Shown: positions 25,523 through 34,583, counted from the first letter of the stretch. The stretch is 64,000 bases of DNA from Pseudomonas sp. GOM7 (GCF_026723825.1 NZ_CP113519.1:248001-312000); one strand, 5' to 3'. Notes: generated by a model not told the origin, from the sequence alone. A program made the numbers and translations.

Positions 25523-25572
25523 GTCGTTTCTGTTGTATCTGCGCCCGTGGCTCACCAGGCCGGGCGCACCTG

Positions 25573-25599
25573 AGACCCGCCGCGTGCGGGTCTTTTTTT
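25573..25599 (+). terminator. Rho-independent terminator of gabT
   Basis: AGACCCGC-CGCGT-GCGGGTCT followed by seven T. Strong stem and T-run. Confidence 0.9.
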
Positions 25600-25617
25600 G
25601 CCTGGAGCAAGTAAGCC

Positions 25618-25639
25618 GTAGCCCGGATGAAATCCGGGG
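25618..25639. repeat. REP-type palindrome
   Basis: GTAG then CCCGGATGAAATCCGGGG. One of at least seven copies of this element in intergenic DNA of the window. Confidence 0.75.
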
Positions 25640-25738
25640 CTTGGGTTGCGGAGGGCAGCGTCTACGCCTGCTGCTGCAGCGCCGCTGAATCCCCTCGCGC
25701 GGGCATGAGGTCGGTGGCCGTGCGTGTGCCGAAGAGCT

Positions 25739-25759
25739 CCCGGATTGCATCCGGGCTAC
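25739..25759. repeat. REP-type palindrome, inverted orientation
   Basis: CCCGGATTGCATCCGGG followed by CTAC, the reverse complement orientation of the copy at 25618. The two copies flank a 100-base spacer. Confidence 0.75.
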
Positions 25760-25780
25760 GGTTTGGCATTACCCCTGGGC

Positions 25781-26866
25781 TCAGTGTGCGCGGCTCAACG
25801 CGTCGAGCTGCTGGTTGACCTCGTGGCTGGCCCGTTCCATTTGCGCCACGGCCTGCAGGGTACGTTCCCAATCCTCTGCCTGGGCGGCGTGCAGCGCTTC
25901 CTGGGCAGCTCCGTGCACCTGGCGGTGCGGTGCCTCCAGTTGCTGGTAGGCGCGTGTATTGCCGTAGCGGGAAATGGTCTCGGCATTCTGGTACCAGTGG
26001 CCGAGGCGACAGTGCTGATGATCGACCAGTTCGGTATTGGCGTGTTGGTGCTGCAGGCGCTGGTAGACGTCGAACTTGAATAGCAGGTGGTCGAGCTTGA
26101 CCGCCTCGCAGAAGGAGCTGAGCGCGATGCGCTCGATCAGCCCATTCATGTGCGCGCCGAGTTCGACCATTGTGTCCAGGGTGCTGGCCGACTGCGAGAC
26201 TTCCGTCGATAGCCGCGAGGCTTCGTTGGAGAGCAGGCCGATGGCGCCGCTGGCGCGCTCGGTGTCCTGGTTGATGCCGGTAACGAGCTGGCTGATTTCC
26301 TGCGTGGCCTGATGGGTGCGCTGGGCCAGGGCGCGCACTTCGTCGGCGACCACGGCGAAACCACGGCCCTGTTCGCCGGCACGAGCCGCTTCGATGGCGG
26401 CATTGAGTGCCAGCAGGTTGGTCTGGTCGGAGATCGCCTTGATCAATTCGACGATACGGCTGATGTCGCCAACCCGCCCTTGCAGTTGCTCGACGCTTTG
26501 CACGCTCTGTACGCCCTGCTCGGACATGCTGCCGAGCGCGGCGGAAAAGCCGGCGAGCAGGGTGGCGGTCTGGTGGAACACGTCCTGATGCTCGCGCTGT
26601 TTGTCGACATCGACGCGCAACTGTTCGGCTTGCACCACCACACCATCGCGAGTGGCCGAGAGCGATTCTTGAAAATGGCCCAGCTCCTGCTGGAGCTGTT
26701 CATGAAAGCGGCTCATGGCATTGAGCTGGTTCTGTTCTTGTTGCGTCTGGCGCAAGAGTTCGCGGGCATCTTCCAGTTCGCGCTGCATTGCCTGTCTTTC
26801 GGCCTCCAGGCGCTCGATCTGGCGTTGCTGATCATGGCATTGCTGGCGCAGTTTACGGTTGAACAT
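25781..26866 (-). CDS. Soluble methyl-accepting chemotaxis protein with C-terminal zinc-binding CZB domain
   Basis: A 361-residue cytoplasmic chemoreceptor-like protein. Residues 5-60 form a coiled coil without any membrane segment. The signalling hairpin tip is [20 protein letters not shown] (about 145-164) followed by [18 protein letters not shown], which contacts CheA/CheW. The C-terminal CZB domain has the zinc ligands [17 protein letters not shown] (Cys and His, about 255), CRLGHWY (about 289) and PHRQVH (about 315). CZB receptors respond to zinc or to hypochlorite through the cysteine. The ATG at 26866 has GGGAG upstream; a TTG three codons earlier is less likely. Stands alone between REP elements. 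Confidence 0.9.
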   Translation of the reverse strand: MFNRKLRQQCHDQQRQIERLEAERQAMQRELEDARELLRQTQQEQNQLNAMSRFHEQLQQELGHFQESLSATRDGVVVQAEQLRVDVDKQREHQDVFHQTATLLAGFSAALGSMSEQGVQSVQSVEQLQGRVGDISRIVELIKAISDQTNLLALNAAIEAARAGEQGRGFAVVADEVRALAQRTHQATQEISQLVTGINQDTERASGAIGLLSNEASRLSTEVSQSASTLDTMVELGAHMNGLIERIALSSFCEAVKLDHLLFKFDVYQRLQHQHANTELVDHQHCRLGHWYQNAETISRYGNTRAYQQLEAPHRQVHGAAQEALHAAQAEDWERTLQAVAQMERASHEVNQQLDALSRAH

Positions 26867-27216
26867 TCGGGGCAACTCCCATGGGGCATAAGCGTCTGCA
26901 TGGTGTCAGTGTGCTATGCGGTTTTCTGCCCGATATTGACGCCGAGCAGGCGTATGGGCAGAAAAAGGCCCGCGCATGGCGCAATGCATGTTCACATGAG
27001 GTCGTGTGCGCTTTGCTCCCCTCTCCCATTTATGGGAGAGGGGCTGGGGGAGAGGGCTGAAAACGCCGCAAGTCTGCCGGCCCCCTCTCCGAACGCGGCC
27101 CGCCCTAACCCGCTCCCCTGAGGGGCGAGGGGACTGCTCGAGCCCGACCGCAGCTTAAGCGAACAGCATTACGCGCATGGCGGGCCAAAGGGTGACAAGC
27201 AACAGGAGTCGGGAAC
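26867..27216. other. 350-base intergenic region with CT-rich hairpin repeats
   Basis: No gene seen. 27016-27041 holds CTCCCCTCTCCCATTTATGG and its inverted partner GGGAGAGGGG, and 27079-27133 more CCCTCTCC / GGGGCGAGGGG arms. Related CT-rich hairpins recur at 59991-60117 between kdpB and kdpC. Confidence 0.6.
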
Positions 27217-27576
27217 TTACTTGGGCTCGAAGATCACATACACCTTGCGGCATGTTTCCAGCACTTCCCAGGTACCGGAGAAACCGGCGGGGATGACGAA
27301 GCGGTCGCCGGCGCGCACCGTCTTGGCGTTGCCCTCGGCGTCGCGCAGCACGGAAACGCCCTGGAGGATCTCGCAGTACTCGTGCTCGGTGTAGTTCACC
27401 GTCCACTGGCCCACGGCGCCTTCCCAGATGCCCGTACTGAACTGGCCGCAAGGGCTGCTGTAGTGGTTGCGCACGCTCTGCTCCGGGTCACCCTTGAGCA
27501 CCTTTTCCGGGGCGGGGCGGTAGTGCTCTGCGGCGCTGCCGGCCTGGGCGAAGTCGACGATCTGCTCGATGTTCAT
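27217..27576 (-). CDS. Cupin-domain protein (DUF861-like)
   Basis: A 119-residue single cupin of the DUF861 type: a small beta-barrel with metal-binding His/Glu in YTEHEYCEILQG (about 63-74) and the second motif GDRFVIPAGFSGTWEV (about 89-104). The family includes ureidoglycine aminohydrolase-like enzymes and small sensor domains; the substrate here is unknown. I start at 27576 (MNIEQI) with GGAAG upstream, since the longer frame to 27663 begins with unlikely sequence. It is divergent from the aldehyde dehydrogenase at 27822 with a 245-base gap. Confidence 0.8.
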   Translation of the reverse strand: MNIEQIVDFAQAGSAAEHYRPAPEKVLKGDPEQSVRNHYSSPCGQFSTGIWEGAVGQWTVNYTEHEYCEILQGVSVLRDAEGNAKTVRAGDRFVIPAGFSGTWEVLETCRKVYVIFEPK

Positions 27577-27821
27577 CTGGCGCTTCCGTAGTGACGAGAT
27601 GGTTGGCTGGAATACTGTCGCAGGGCTGGATTCGCAGCAGTCTATGTGTGGAAAAACGAACATGACAAGGGATTATTCGTTGTTTTTGTCAAAAATATTG
27701 AAAACCCCTGTGCCGCTGGTTTAGTGTGGCGAACAGCTTCGGCCAGCGCGCTGGCCTGACCCGATTTTTGCCGGTGCCTGCCCTCGCGGGCGCACCCAGG
27801 CCCACAAGAGAGGATGCCGGA

Positions 27822-29315
27822 ATGACTGATCTGACCCGTGCCGACTGGGAACAGCGCGCCAAGACCCTGAACATCGAAACCCGTGCCTTCGTGCATGGGC
27901 AGTACCGTACCGCCGAGTCCGGCGCCACCTTCGAGTGCATCAGCCCGGTCGACGGCCGCGTGCTTGGCCTGGTGGCGAGCTGCGACCAGGCCGACGCCGA
28001 GCTGGCGGTCAAGGACGCCCGCGCCACCTTCGACTCTGGCGTGTGGTCGCGCCTGGCGCCGGTCAAGCGCAAGCAGGTGATGATTCGCTTCGCCGATCTG
28101 CTCGAGGCTCACGCCGAAGAGCTGGCCCTGCTGGAAACCCTCGACATGGGCAAGCCCATCGGTGACTCGTTGGGCATCGACGTGCCGGCCGCCGCCCGCG
28201 CCATCCGCTGGAGCGGCGAGGCCATCGACAAGATCTACGACGAAGTGGCCGCCACCCCGCACGATGAGCTGGGCCTGGTCACCCGCGAGCCGGTGGGCGT
28301 GGTCGCCGCCATCGTGCCGTGGAACTTCCCGCTGCTGATGACCTGCTGGAAGCTCGGCCCGGCGCTGTCCACTGGCAACTCGGTGATCCTCAAACCTTCC
28401 GAGAAGTCGCCGCTGACCGGCATCCGCATCGCCCAACTGGCCATCGAGGCTGGCATTCCGGCTGGTGTGTTCAACGTGCTGCCGGGCTTCGGCCACACCG
28501 TGGGCAAGGCCCTGGCCCTGCACATGGACGTCGACACCCTGGTGTTCACCGGCTCGACCAAGATCGCCAAGCAATTGATGATCTACGCCGGCGAGTCGAA
28601 CATGAAGCGTGTGTGGCTGGAGGCCGGCGGCAAGAGCCCGAACATCGTCTTTGCTGACGCCCCGGATCTGCAGGCCGCTGCCGCTGCCGCCGCCAGCGCC
28701 ATCGCCTTCAACCAGGGCGAGGTGTGCACCGCCGGCTCGCGCCTGCTGGTGGAAAACTCCATCAAGGACAAGTTCGTGCCCATGGTGGTCGAGGCCATCA
28801 AGGCCTGGAAACCGGGCCATCCGCTGGACCCGGCGACCAATGTCGGCGCGTTGGTCGACACCACGCAGATGAACAACGTGCTGAGCTACATCCAGGCCGG
28901 CCATGAAGACGGCGCCAAGCTGGTGGCCGGTGGTAATCGCGTGCTGGAGGAGACCGGCGGCACCTATGTCGAGCCGACCGTCTTCGACGGCGTGAACAAC
29001 GCCATGCGCATCGCCAAGGAAGAGATCTTCGGCCCAGTGCTGTCGGTGATCGGTTTCGCTGACGAGGCCGAAGCCGTGGCCATCGCCAACGATACCGTCT
29101 ATGGCCTGGCGGCAGGCATCTGGACCAGCAACCTGTCCCGTGCCCACCGCGTCGGTCGCGCCGTGCGTGCCGGCAGCGTGTGGATCAACCAGTACGACGG
29201 CGGTGACATGACCGCGCCATTCGGCGGCTTCAAGCAGTCCGGCAATGGCCGCGACAAGTCGCTGCATGCCTTCGACAAGTACACCGAGATCAAGGCCACC
29301 TGGATCAAGCTCTGA
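27822..29315 (+). CDS. Aldehyde dehydrogenase, KauB/PuuC type (gamma-aminobutyraldehyde / 4-guanidinobutyraldehyde)
   Basis: A 497-residue NAD(P)-dependent aldehyde dehydrogenase. Sequence style (MTDLTRADWEQRAKTLNIETRAFVHG at the N-terminus in part, MGKPIGDSLGIDVP, EKYTEIKATWIKL-like ending) matches the pseudomonad KauB/PuuC group that oxidises aminoaldehydes from polyamine or arginine breakdown to GABA or guanidinobutyrate. Catalytic Glu is in LEAGGKSPNIV (about 268) and Cys in NQGEVCTAGSRL (about 302); the cofactor segment is PWNFPLLMTCWK (about 166). ATG at 27822 follows GAGAGGA. Product GABA would feed gabT upstream in the window. Precise substrate is not readable from sequence. Confidence 0.85.
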   Translation: MTDLTRADWEQRAKTLNIETRAFVHGQYRTAESGATFECISPVDGRVLGLVASCDQADAELAVKDARATFDSGVWSRLAPVKRKQVMIRFADLLEAHAEELALLETLDMGKPIGDSLGIDVPAAARAIRWSGEAIDKIYDEVAATPHDELGLVTREPVGVVAAIVPWNFPLLMTCWKLGPALSTGNSVILKPSEKSPLTGIRIAQLAIEAGIPAGVFNVLPGFGHTVGKALALHMDVDTLVFTGSTKIAKQLMIYAGESNMKRVWLEAGGKSPNIVFADAPDLQAAAAAAASAIAFNQGEVCTAGSRLLVENSIKDKFVPMVVEAIKAWKPGHPLDPATNVGALVDTTQMNNVLSYIQAGHEDGAKLVAGGNRVLEETGGTYVEPTVFDGVNNAMRIAKEEIFGPVLSVIGFADEAEAVAIANDTVYGLAAGIWTSNLSRAHRVGRAVRAGSVWINQYDGGDMTAPFGGFKQSGNGRDKSLHAFDKYTEIKATWIKL

Positions 29316-29316
29316 G

Positions 29317-29389
29317 AAGCAGCCGCAAGCTGCAAGCCATAAGCTGCAAGTGAAAGCGGCTGGGCTTCCTGGGGAAGTCCAGCCGTTTT
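29317..29389 (+). terminator. Repeat plus terminator after the aldehyde dehydrogenase gene
   Basis: 29317-29352 is a GCAAGCTGCAAGCCATAAGC-type repeat seen also near 34541 and 38914. Then CGGCTGGGCTTCC (29357-29369) pairs with GGAAGTCCAGCCG (29373-29385), one mismatch, followed by TTTT. It ends the transcript before the MFS gene. Confidence 0.75.
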
Positions 29390-29422
29390 GCATTCCCGCC
29401 ACGACAAAGAAGGAATCTGGCC

Positions 29423-30580
29423 ATGCGTTGGGGCACTTATTTCGCCGTCTGCGCGGCGGTCATCAGCATCGGCCTGGCGCTGGGCGTGACCATGCCGCTG
29501 GTGTCGTTGCGCCTGGAGAGCTGGGGCTACGATTCCTTCGCCATCGGTGTGATGGCGGCCACGCCGGCCGTGGGCGTGCTGCTTGGCGCCTCGCTGGCCG
29601 GGCGTCTGGCGGCGCGCTTCGGCACCACCTTGCTGATGCAACTGTGCCTGCTGCTCGGCGCGCTGTCGGTGGCCGGGCTGGCGCTGGTGCAGAACTATGC
29701 CGTGTGGGTTGCCTTGCGCCTGTTCATCGGTGTGGCGCTTACCGTGGTGTTCGTGCTCGGTGAGAGCTGGATCAACCAGCTTGCCGTGGAGAAGTGGCGC
29801 GGGCGTCTGGTGGCGCTGTATGGCACCGGCTATGCGCTGAGCCAGCTCAGCGGCCCCTTGTTGCTCACCGCCTTGGGCACGGACAGCGACCGGGGCTTCT
29901 GGACGGGCGTGTGGCTACTGATCGGCGGTTCGCTGATCCTCCTTGGCCGCAGCGGCGCCCCCAGCGTCGATGCGCACAGCGCCTCGGGCCGGGGCCTGCC
30001 GGTGTTCTGCCGCAAGCTGCCGGCGATTGCCTGGGCGGTGATGCTGTTCGCCGCCTTCGAGGCGATGATGCTGACCCTGCTGCCGATCTACGGCTTGCGC
30101 CAGGGCTTCACCCAGGAGGTGGCGCTGCTGATGGTCAGCGTGGTGGTGATCGGCGATGCCGTACTGCAACTGCCCATCGGCTGGCTGGCCGACCGCATGT
30201 CGCGACGTACCCTGTTCCGTGGCTGTGGTCTGGTGCTGCTGCTGTCCAGCCTGGCGATTCCGCTGCTCTTGCACACGCCACTGATCTGGCCGGTGTTCGT
30301 CGCCTTCGGTGCCAGTGCCGGCGGCCTGTTCACCCTGTCGCTGATCCTGATTGGCGAGCGCTACCGCGATGACGAGCTGGTGCGCGCCAATGCCCATGTC
30401 GCCCAGCTCTGGGGCTTGGGCTGTCTGATCGGGCCGCTGCTCACCGGCGCGGTGAGCCAGTGGCTGAGCGGCCATGCCCTGCCGCTGATGATGGCCGCTG
30501 GCGCCCTGGTATTCATCGTGCTGGCCAGCCAGCGCAGTGCCTTTGCCGAATTCGACGGGGCGTCTGCTGCGCGTTCCTGA
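29423..30580 (+). CDS. MFS transporter, YcaD-like
   Basis: A 385-residue major facilitator protein with about 12 hydrophobic helices. Typical features are the first-helix GLALGVTMPLVSLRLE and the loop 2-3 motif GRLAARFG (about 60-68) with a second copy-like motif GWLADRMSRR (about 252-262) in the second half. The sequence resembles the YcaD/multidrug-type MFS branch. Substrate unknown. ATG follows AAGGAATCTGGCC. It is 107 bases after the aldehyde dehydrogenase gene with a terminator between them, so it is probably a separate transcript, though it could export or import related amines. Confidence 0.85.
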   Translation: MRWGTYFAVCAAVISIGLALGVTMPLVSLRLESWGYDSFAIGVMAATPAVGVLLGASLAGRLAARFGTTLLMQLCLLLGALSVAGLALVQNYAVWVALRLFIGVALTVVFVLGESWINQLAVEKWRGRLVALYGTGYALSQLSGPLLLTALGTDSDRGFWTGVWLLIGGSLILLGRSGAPSVDAHSASGRGLPVFCRKLPAIAWAVMLFAAFEAMMLTLLPIYGLRQGFTQEVALLMVSVVVIGDAVLQLPIGWLADRMSRRTLFRGCGLVLLLSSLAIPLLLHTPLIWPVFVAFGASAGGLFTLSLILIGERYRDDELVRANAHVAQLWGLGCLIGPLLTGAVSQWLSGHALPLMMAAGALVFIVLASQRSAFAEFDGASAARS

Positions 30581-30596
30581 TTCAGCGCCACTGGCT

Positions 30597-30742
30597 TAGC
30601 AGGCTGTTGAAAAACTACCTGCGTTGCCATTGCTGCGTTAAAAACAGGCTCAAAATGCTCATTTACAACTCGTAAACTCCGCTTTTTCACCTGTTTTTGC
30701 CTTGCACTGGCTGCCTCGCCTACGTTTTTCAACGGCCTGTTA
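30597..30742. repeat. MITE-like long imperfect palindrome (about 145 bp)
   Basis: Left end TTAGCAGGCTGTTGAAAAAC and right end GTTTTTCAACGGCCTGTTAG are inverted copies; inner arms also pair (AAAACAGG with CCTGTTTT; TTTAC-AACTC-GTAAA at the centre). The right end contains the stop codon of the MocR-like gene (30729-30731). It is shaped like a non-autonomous miniature element or a very large RNA hairpin. Confidence 0.7.
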
Positions 30743-32180
30743 GCGCTTGTGACTGCTCCAGCTCGCTGTCTTCGAGCAGTTCGGCGATGGTCGCGCCGAT
30801 CTGCCGCACGGCGGCTTCGAGTGCCGCGCTGGGCGGCTCGGCGTAGTTCAGGCGGATGCAGTTGCGGTACTTGCCCGCCGCCGAGAAGATGCTGCCCGGT
30901 GCCACCTGAATCCTGTGTGGCAGCAGGGCGCGATTGAGCTTCTGGCTGTCGAAGCCCTGGGGCATCTCCACCCAGAGCATGAAACTGCCCTGTGGCTGGC
31001 TGACTCGCGTGCCTGGCGGGAAGTAACGGCTGACCCAGTCCACCATCAGATCACGGCCACGCAGATACTGGGCGCGCATGCGCCGCAGGTGCGGTTCGTA
31101 ATGGCCATCGGCGAGGTAGTCGGCCAGCGCCAGTTGCGGCAGTTGCGCGGTGCTGCCAGTGCCCAGGTACTTCATGTGCACCACCTGCTCCAGATAGCGC
31201 CCCGGTGCTATCCAGCCCACGCGCAGACCGGGGGCCAGGGTCTTGGAGAAGGAGCTGCAGAACAGCACGCGGCCGTCTTCGTCATAGGACTTGATGCTGC
31301 GCGGGCGCGGGTAGCTGTAGGCCAGGTCGGCGTAGACGTCGTCCTCGATGATGGCCACGTCGAAGCGCTGCGCCAGCGCCAGCAGGGCGCGCTTGTTGGC
31401 CTCGGGCATGATGTAGCCGAGCGGGTTGTTGCAGGTCGGCGTGAGCTGGATGGCCTTGATCGGCCATTGCTCCAGGGCCATCTCCAGGGCGTCGAGGTTG
31501 ATCCCGGTGAGCGGGTCGGTGGGCAACTCCAGGGCCTTCATGCCGAAGCCCTTGAGCGCCTGCATCACGCCATGGAAGCTGGGCGAGTCCACCGCGACTA
31601 TGTCCCCTGGTTGGCAGATGGCGCGGATCGCCGCCGACAGCGCTTCATGGCAGCCGGTGGTGATGACCAGGTCTTCGGCGGCCAGGCGGCAGCCGGAGTC
31701 GAGCATCAGCCGGGCGATCTGCTGGCGCAGGCGAAGCTCGCCGCGTATGTCGCCATAGGTGAGCACCTCTGGCTCCTGGCGCCGCGCCTGGCGCGAGAGA
31801 TTGCGCAGCAGCGGCTTGAGGGTGGCACCGCTGATGTCCGGACGGCCCCGGCCTAGCTGTAGAACGTGCGGCTGGGCGGTGCTGCTGATCAGCTCCAGCA
31901 CGTGATCCCACTGCGAGACTTCCACCGGCCTTTGCGCCGGCCGGCTGATCTGCGGCAGCGCTGGTGCCTGGCGCGGCGCGCAGACGAAGTAGCCCGACTT
32001 GGGGCGCGGCGTGGCCAGGCCCTGGTCTTCCAGCAGGCGGTAGGCCTGCTGCACCGTGCTCAGGCTGACGCCGTGCTCCTGGCTCAGGTTGCGCACCGAG
32101 GGCAGACGATCACCCGGCCGGTAAAGCCCCTGCTTGATGCGTATGCCGATCTCTTCGGCCAGGTTCAGGTACAGCGTCAT
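30729..32180 (-). CDS. MocR-family regulator (GntR HTH plus aminotransferase-like domain)
   Basis: A 483-residue PLP-binding transcription factor. Residues 1-75 are a GntR-type winged helix: RIKQGLYRPGDRLPSVRNLS (about 14-33) and STVQQAYRLLEDQG. Residues 95-480 are a fold-type I aminotransferase-like domain with the PLP lysine in CSSFSKTLAPGLRVGW (about 311). MocR proteins sense amines or vitamin B6-linked metabolites. The ATG at 32180 has GAGG at good spacing; an earlier in-frame ATG at 32198 lacks it. It is divergent from the DUF1127 gene (162-base gap), its likely target. Its last codons lie in the 30597-30742 repeat. Confidence 0.9.
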   Translation of the reverse strand: MTLYLNLAEEIGIRIKQGLYRPGDRLPSVRNLSQEHGVSLSTVQQAYRLLEDQGLATPRPKSGYFVCAPRQAPALPQISRPAQRPVEVSQWDHVLELISSTAQPHVLQLGRGRPDISGATLKPLLRNLSRQARRQEPEVLTYGDIRGELRLRQQIARLMLDSGCRLAAEDLVITTGCHEALSAAIRAICQPGDIVAVDSPSFHGVMQALKGFGMKALELPTDPLTGINLDALEMALEQWPIKAIQLTPTCNNPLGYIMPEANKRALLALAQRFDVAIIEDDVYADLAYSYPRPRSIKSYDEDGRVLFCSSFSKTLAPGLRVGWIAPGRYLEQVVHMKYLGTGSTAQLPQLALADYLADGHYEPHLRRMRAQYLRGRDLMVDWVSRYFPPGTRVSQPQGSFMLWVEMPQGFDSQKLNRALLPHRIQVAPGSIFSAAGKYRNCIRLNYAEPPSAALEAAVRQIGATIAELLEDSELEQSQALTGR

Positions 32181-32342
32181 GGCAACCTCGTCCGCCAAAC
32201 CAGTACAGATTGGCCGTTATTCCGCCATGCAGATGGAATTGGAGCCGTTCTGTATGGAGTTAATAGAGGTTTTTTGAATCTGTCATGGTTTTTCTGCCCG
32301 GTGCATGCTGGTTTCCCATGAACGCACCAGGAGGATGGAGCC

Positions 32343-32567
32343 ATGCGTGTGATCGACGAGGTAGCCAGAGGAGCGGGCAGCATCGGCCTGCGTGAGGCGC
32401 CAGCCCAGCCTGAGCAGGGGTGGAGTTGGACGAACGTCTGGCGCCGTTTCCACACCAGCCGTGAGCTGCGCCACCTGAGCGACGAGGCCCTGGCCGACAT
32501 CGGTCTGACCCGCGCCGAAGCCAATCGCGAAGCGTACTTGCCGCTGTGGAAGATGTTGGGGCATTGA
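32343..32567 (+). CDS. DUF1127 small protein
   Basis: A 74-residue DUF1127 protein. The hallmark is the C-terminal half WRRFHTSRELRHLSDEALADIGLTRAEA (positions about 33-60; only its parts LRHLSDE and DIGLTRAEA are the signature), an Arg-rich helix pair. DUF1127 proteins such as YjiS-like ones are small regulators, in some species of RNA turnover or amine metabolism. ATG follows AGGAGGATGGAGCC. Its position, divergent from a MocR regulator, is a common pseudomonad arrangement and suggests regulation by it. Confidence 0.85.
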   Translation: MRVIDEVARGAGSIGLREAPAQPEQGWSWTNVWRRFHTSRELRHLSDEALADIGLTRAEANREAYLPLWKMLGH

Positions 32568-32576
32568 CATCGTAGG

Positions 32577-32642
32577 GTGGGTTAGCAGCGCCGTGCACCG
32601 CTCTGACAGCCACGGCCAGGTTCGTGCGCTGCGTAACCCACC
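32577..32642. repeat. Inverted repeat between convergent DUF1127 and oxidoreductase genes
   Basis: GTGGGTTAGCAGCGC pairs with GCGCTGCGTAACCCAC around 35 bases later, one mismatch. It may be a bidirectional terminator. A related GTGGGTTACGCGGCG / CGCCGCCCACC pair is at 55855-55922. Confidence 0.6.
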
Positions 32643-32674
32643 AGGCGGCCTATCAGGCGCTTGCCAAACCTCGC

Positions 32675-33976
32675 TTACAGCACTTCCTTCAACCGATGCC
32701 AGAGCATGCCCAGCGCCAGCAAGGGCGAGCGCAGGTAGCGGCCGCCGGGGAAGGTCATGTGCGGCACCTTGGCGAACAGCTCGAAACCGCCGCCAACCTG
32801 GCCGGCGATGGCCTCGCCGAGCAACTTGCCGGCCAGGTGCGTGGCGTTCACGCCATGGCCGGAATAGGCCTGAGCGTAGAACACGTTGGGCTGATCCTTG
32901 AGCCTGCCGATCTGCGGCAGGCGGTTGGCACCAATGCCGATCATGCCGCCCCACTGGTAGTCGATGCGCACGTTGGCCAGTTGCGGGAACACCTTGAGCA
33001 TCTTCGGCCGCATGTAGCCGGCGATATCCGCCGGGTCGCGCCCGGAGTAGTGGCAGGCGCCGCCGAACAGCAGGCGGCGGTCGGCGGAGAGGCGGTAGTA
33101 ATCCACCGTCACGCGCTGGTCGCACAGCGCCATGTTCTGCGGGATCAGTCGCCGCGCCTGCTCTTCGGGCAGCGGCTCGGTGGCGATGATGTAGCTGCCG
33201 GCGGGCAGCACCTTGCCGCTCAGCTGCGAGTTCAGGCCATTGAGGTAGGCATTGCAGGCCAGCACCAGGGTGCTGGCGCGCACCTGGCCGTTGGCGGTGT
33301 GCACGCGCACTTCGTTGCCGTAGTCGATGCGGGTGACGGCCGAATCCTCGAACAGTTGCACGCCCAGCGACTGCGCCGCCGCCGCTTCGCCGAGCGCCAG
33401 ATTGAGCGGGTGCAGGTGGCCGGAGCCCGTATCGATCATGGCGCCGTGGTAGTTGTCCGAGCCGACCACCTCGTGCACGCGCTCCTTGGGGATCAGGCGC
33501 AGTTCGTGGCGGTAGCCGAGGCTTTCCAGCTCGGCCTTGTCGGCGGCGAAGTCATCGAGGTGGGCGGGCTTGTTGGCCAGGTCGCAGTAGCCCCAGGTCA
33601 GATCGCAGTCGATCTGGAACTGTGCCACTCGCTCGCGCACGATCTCCACCGCTTCCAGGCCCATCAGCTTGAACTGGCGCACGCCTTCTGTGCCGACCAC
33701 CGACTCGAACTGCTCGACGCCATGGCCGACGCCGCGGATCAGTTGCCCGCCGTTGCGCCCGCTGGCGCCCCAGCCGATCTTGTGGGCCTCCAGCAGAGCC
33801 ACGCTGAAACCCTTCTGCGCCAGTTCGATGGCCGTGTTCAGGCCGCTGAAGCCGCCACCGACCACGCACACGTCCACCTTCACCTCGCCTTGCAGCGGCG
33901 GGTAGGCCAACTGGCGATTGACGCTGGCGGCATAGTAGGACGCGGCATGCTGAGGCTGGTGAACGCGGGCGTTCAT
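32675..33976 (-). CDS. FAD-dependent amine oxidoreductase, PuuB-like (paralog 1)
   Basis: A 433-residue DAO-type flavoprotein related to gamma-glutamylputrescine oxidase. FAD is bound by CVVGGGFSGLNTAIEL (about 37-52), followed by GWGASGRNGGQLIRG (about 68-82), the signature of the PuuB-like group. GHLHPLNLALGEA (about 183) and the C-terminal YSGHGVNATHLAGK (about 381) complete it. It would oxidise a glutamylated or free amine to the aldehyde, releasing ammonia and hydrogen peroxide. A paralog lies at 41433-42749 next to a PuuA-like gene; this copy stands alone. Substrate is inferred. Confidence 0.85.
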   Translation of the reverse strand: MNARVHQPQHAASYYAASVNRQLAYPPLQGEVKVDVCVVGGGFSGLNTAIELAQKGFSVALLEAHKIGWGASGRNGGQLIRGVGHGVEQFESVVGTEGVRQFKLMGLEAVEIVRERVAQFQIDCDLTWGYCDLANKPAHLDDFAADKAELESLGYRHELRLIPKERVHEVVGSDNYHGAMIDTGSGHLHPLNLALGEAAAAQSLGVQLFEDSAVTRIDYGNEVRVHTANGQVRASTLVLACNAYLNGLNSQLSGKVLPAGSYIIATEPLPEEQARRLIPQNMALCDQRVTVDYYRLSADRRLLFGGACHYSGRDPADIAGYMRPKMLKVFPQLANVRIDYQWGGMIGIGANRLPQIGRLKDQPNVFYAQAYSGHGVNATHLAGKLLGEAIAGQVGGGFELFAKVPHMTFPGGRYLRSPLLALGMLWHRLKEVL

Positions 33977-34109
33977 GTGCGAAATCCTGAATGGTTGTGT
34001 GGAAAATTCAACGCAGAATAAGCGCGGTAGCGGCAGTGCGCCAAGAGGTTAGTGGAAAATGCCTGTGGTTTCGTCCGTCGCCGCGCAGACAGGGTTCGGC
34101 AATGAGCGG

Positions 34110-34131
34110 CCCCGGATTGCATCCGGGCTAC
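34110..34131. repeat. REP-type palindrome
   Basis: CCCCGGATTGCATCCGGG followed by CTAC in the 190-base gap before the YkgJ-like gene. Confidence 0.75.
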
Positions 34132-34166
34132 GCTAGACTGTCGGTTCCGTTTCAGGATCACCGAAC

Positions 34167-34520
34167 ATGAGCTGCACCGACCGCAAGATCGACCACCTGC
34201 GCCGGCAGATTCCGCGCTTCGACTGCGTGCCAGGCTGCCATGACTGCTGTGGGCCGGTCACGGCTTCGTCCGAGGAGCTGGCGCGCCTGCCGGTCAAGAG
34301 CGATGCCGAACACGACGCGGCGCTGGCCGAGTACAACTGCGTGCACCTGGGGCCGAACGGCTGCGAGGTGTATGACCAGCGCCCGCTGATCTGCCGCCTG
34401 TTTGGCACCACGCCGAACCTGCCGTGCCCGCATGGACGTGGGCCGGAGCAGCCCATCGAGCCGGCGGTGGAGCGCCAGGTGCACCGCCTGATCGCCACCA
34501 CCCGGCAGCGCTTGGTGTAA
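34167..34520 (+). CDS. YkgJ-family cysteine cluster protein
   Basis: A 117-residue protein of the YkgJ/CxxCxxCC family. Metal-binding cysteines are in CVPGCHDCCGP (about 20-30), NCVHLGPNGCEVYDQRPLIC (about 57-76) and PCPHG (about 86-90). The family is presumed to bind zinc or an iron-sulfur cluster; the role is unknown. ATG lies 13 bases after CAGGATC. It ends 61 bases from the convergent Lrp-type regulator, with a shared GCAAGC-type repeat between (34541-34583). Confidence 0.85.
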   Translation: MSCTDRKIDHLRRQIPRFDCVPGCHDCCGPVTASSEELARLPVKSDAEHDAALAEYNCVHLGPNGCEVYDQRPLICRLFGTTPNLPCPHGRGPEQPIEPAVERQVHRLIATTRQRLV

Positions 34521-34540
34521 ACCCCCTACGGGGCTAGCCA

Positions 34541-34583
34541 CTTTTCAACTTGAGGCTTGTCGCTTGCAGCTTGCCGCTGCTTC
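34541..34583. repeat. AGCTGCAAGC-family repeat between convergent genes
   Basis: TTGAGGCTTGTCGCTTGCAG followed by CTTGCCGCTGCTTC; related in inverse orientation to 29317-29352 and 38914-38960. It sits at the 3' ends of convergent genes and may help end both transcripts. Confidence 0.55.

Noticed and set aside
22461-25750. Long minus-strand frames opposite gabD and gabT
   Set aside because: They are mirror frames of highly biased, GC-rich genes; His/Gly/Leu-rich products without domains.
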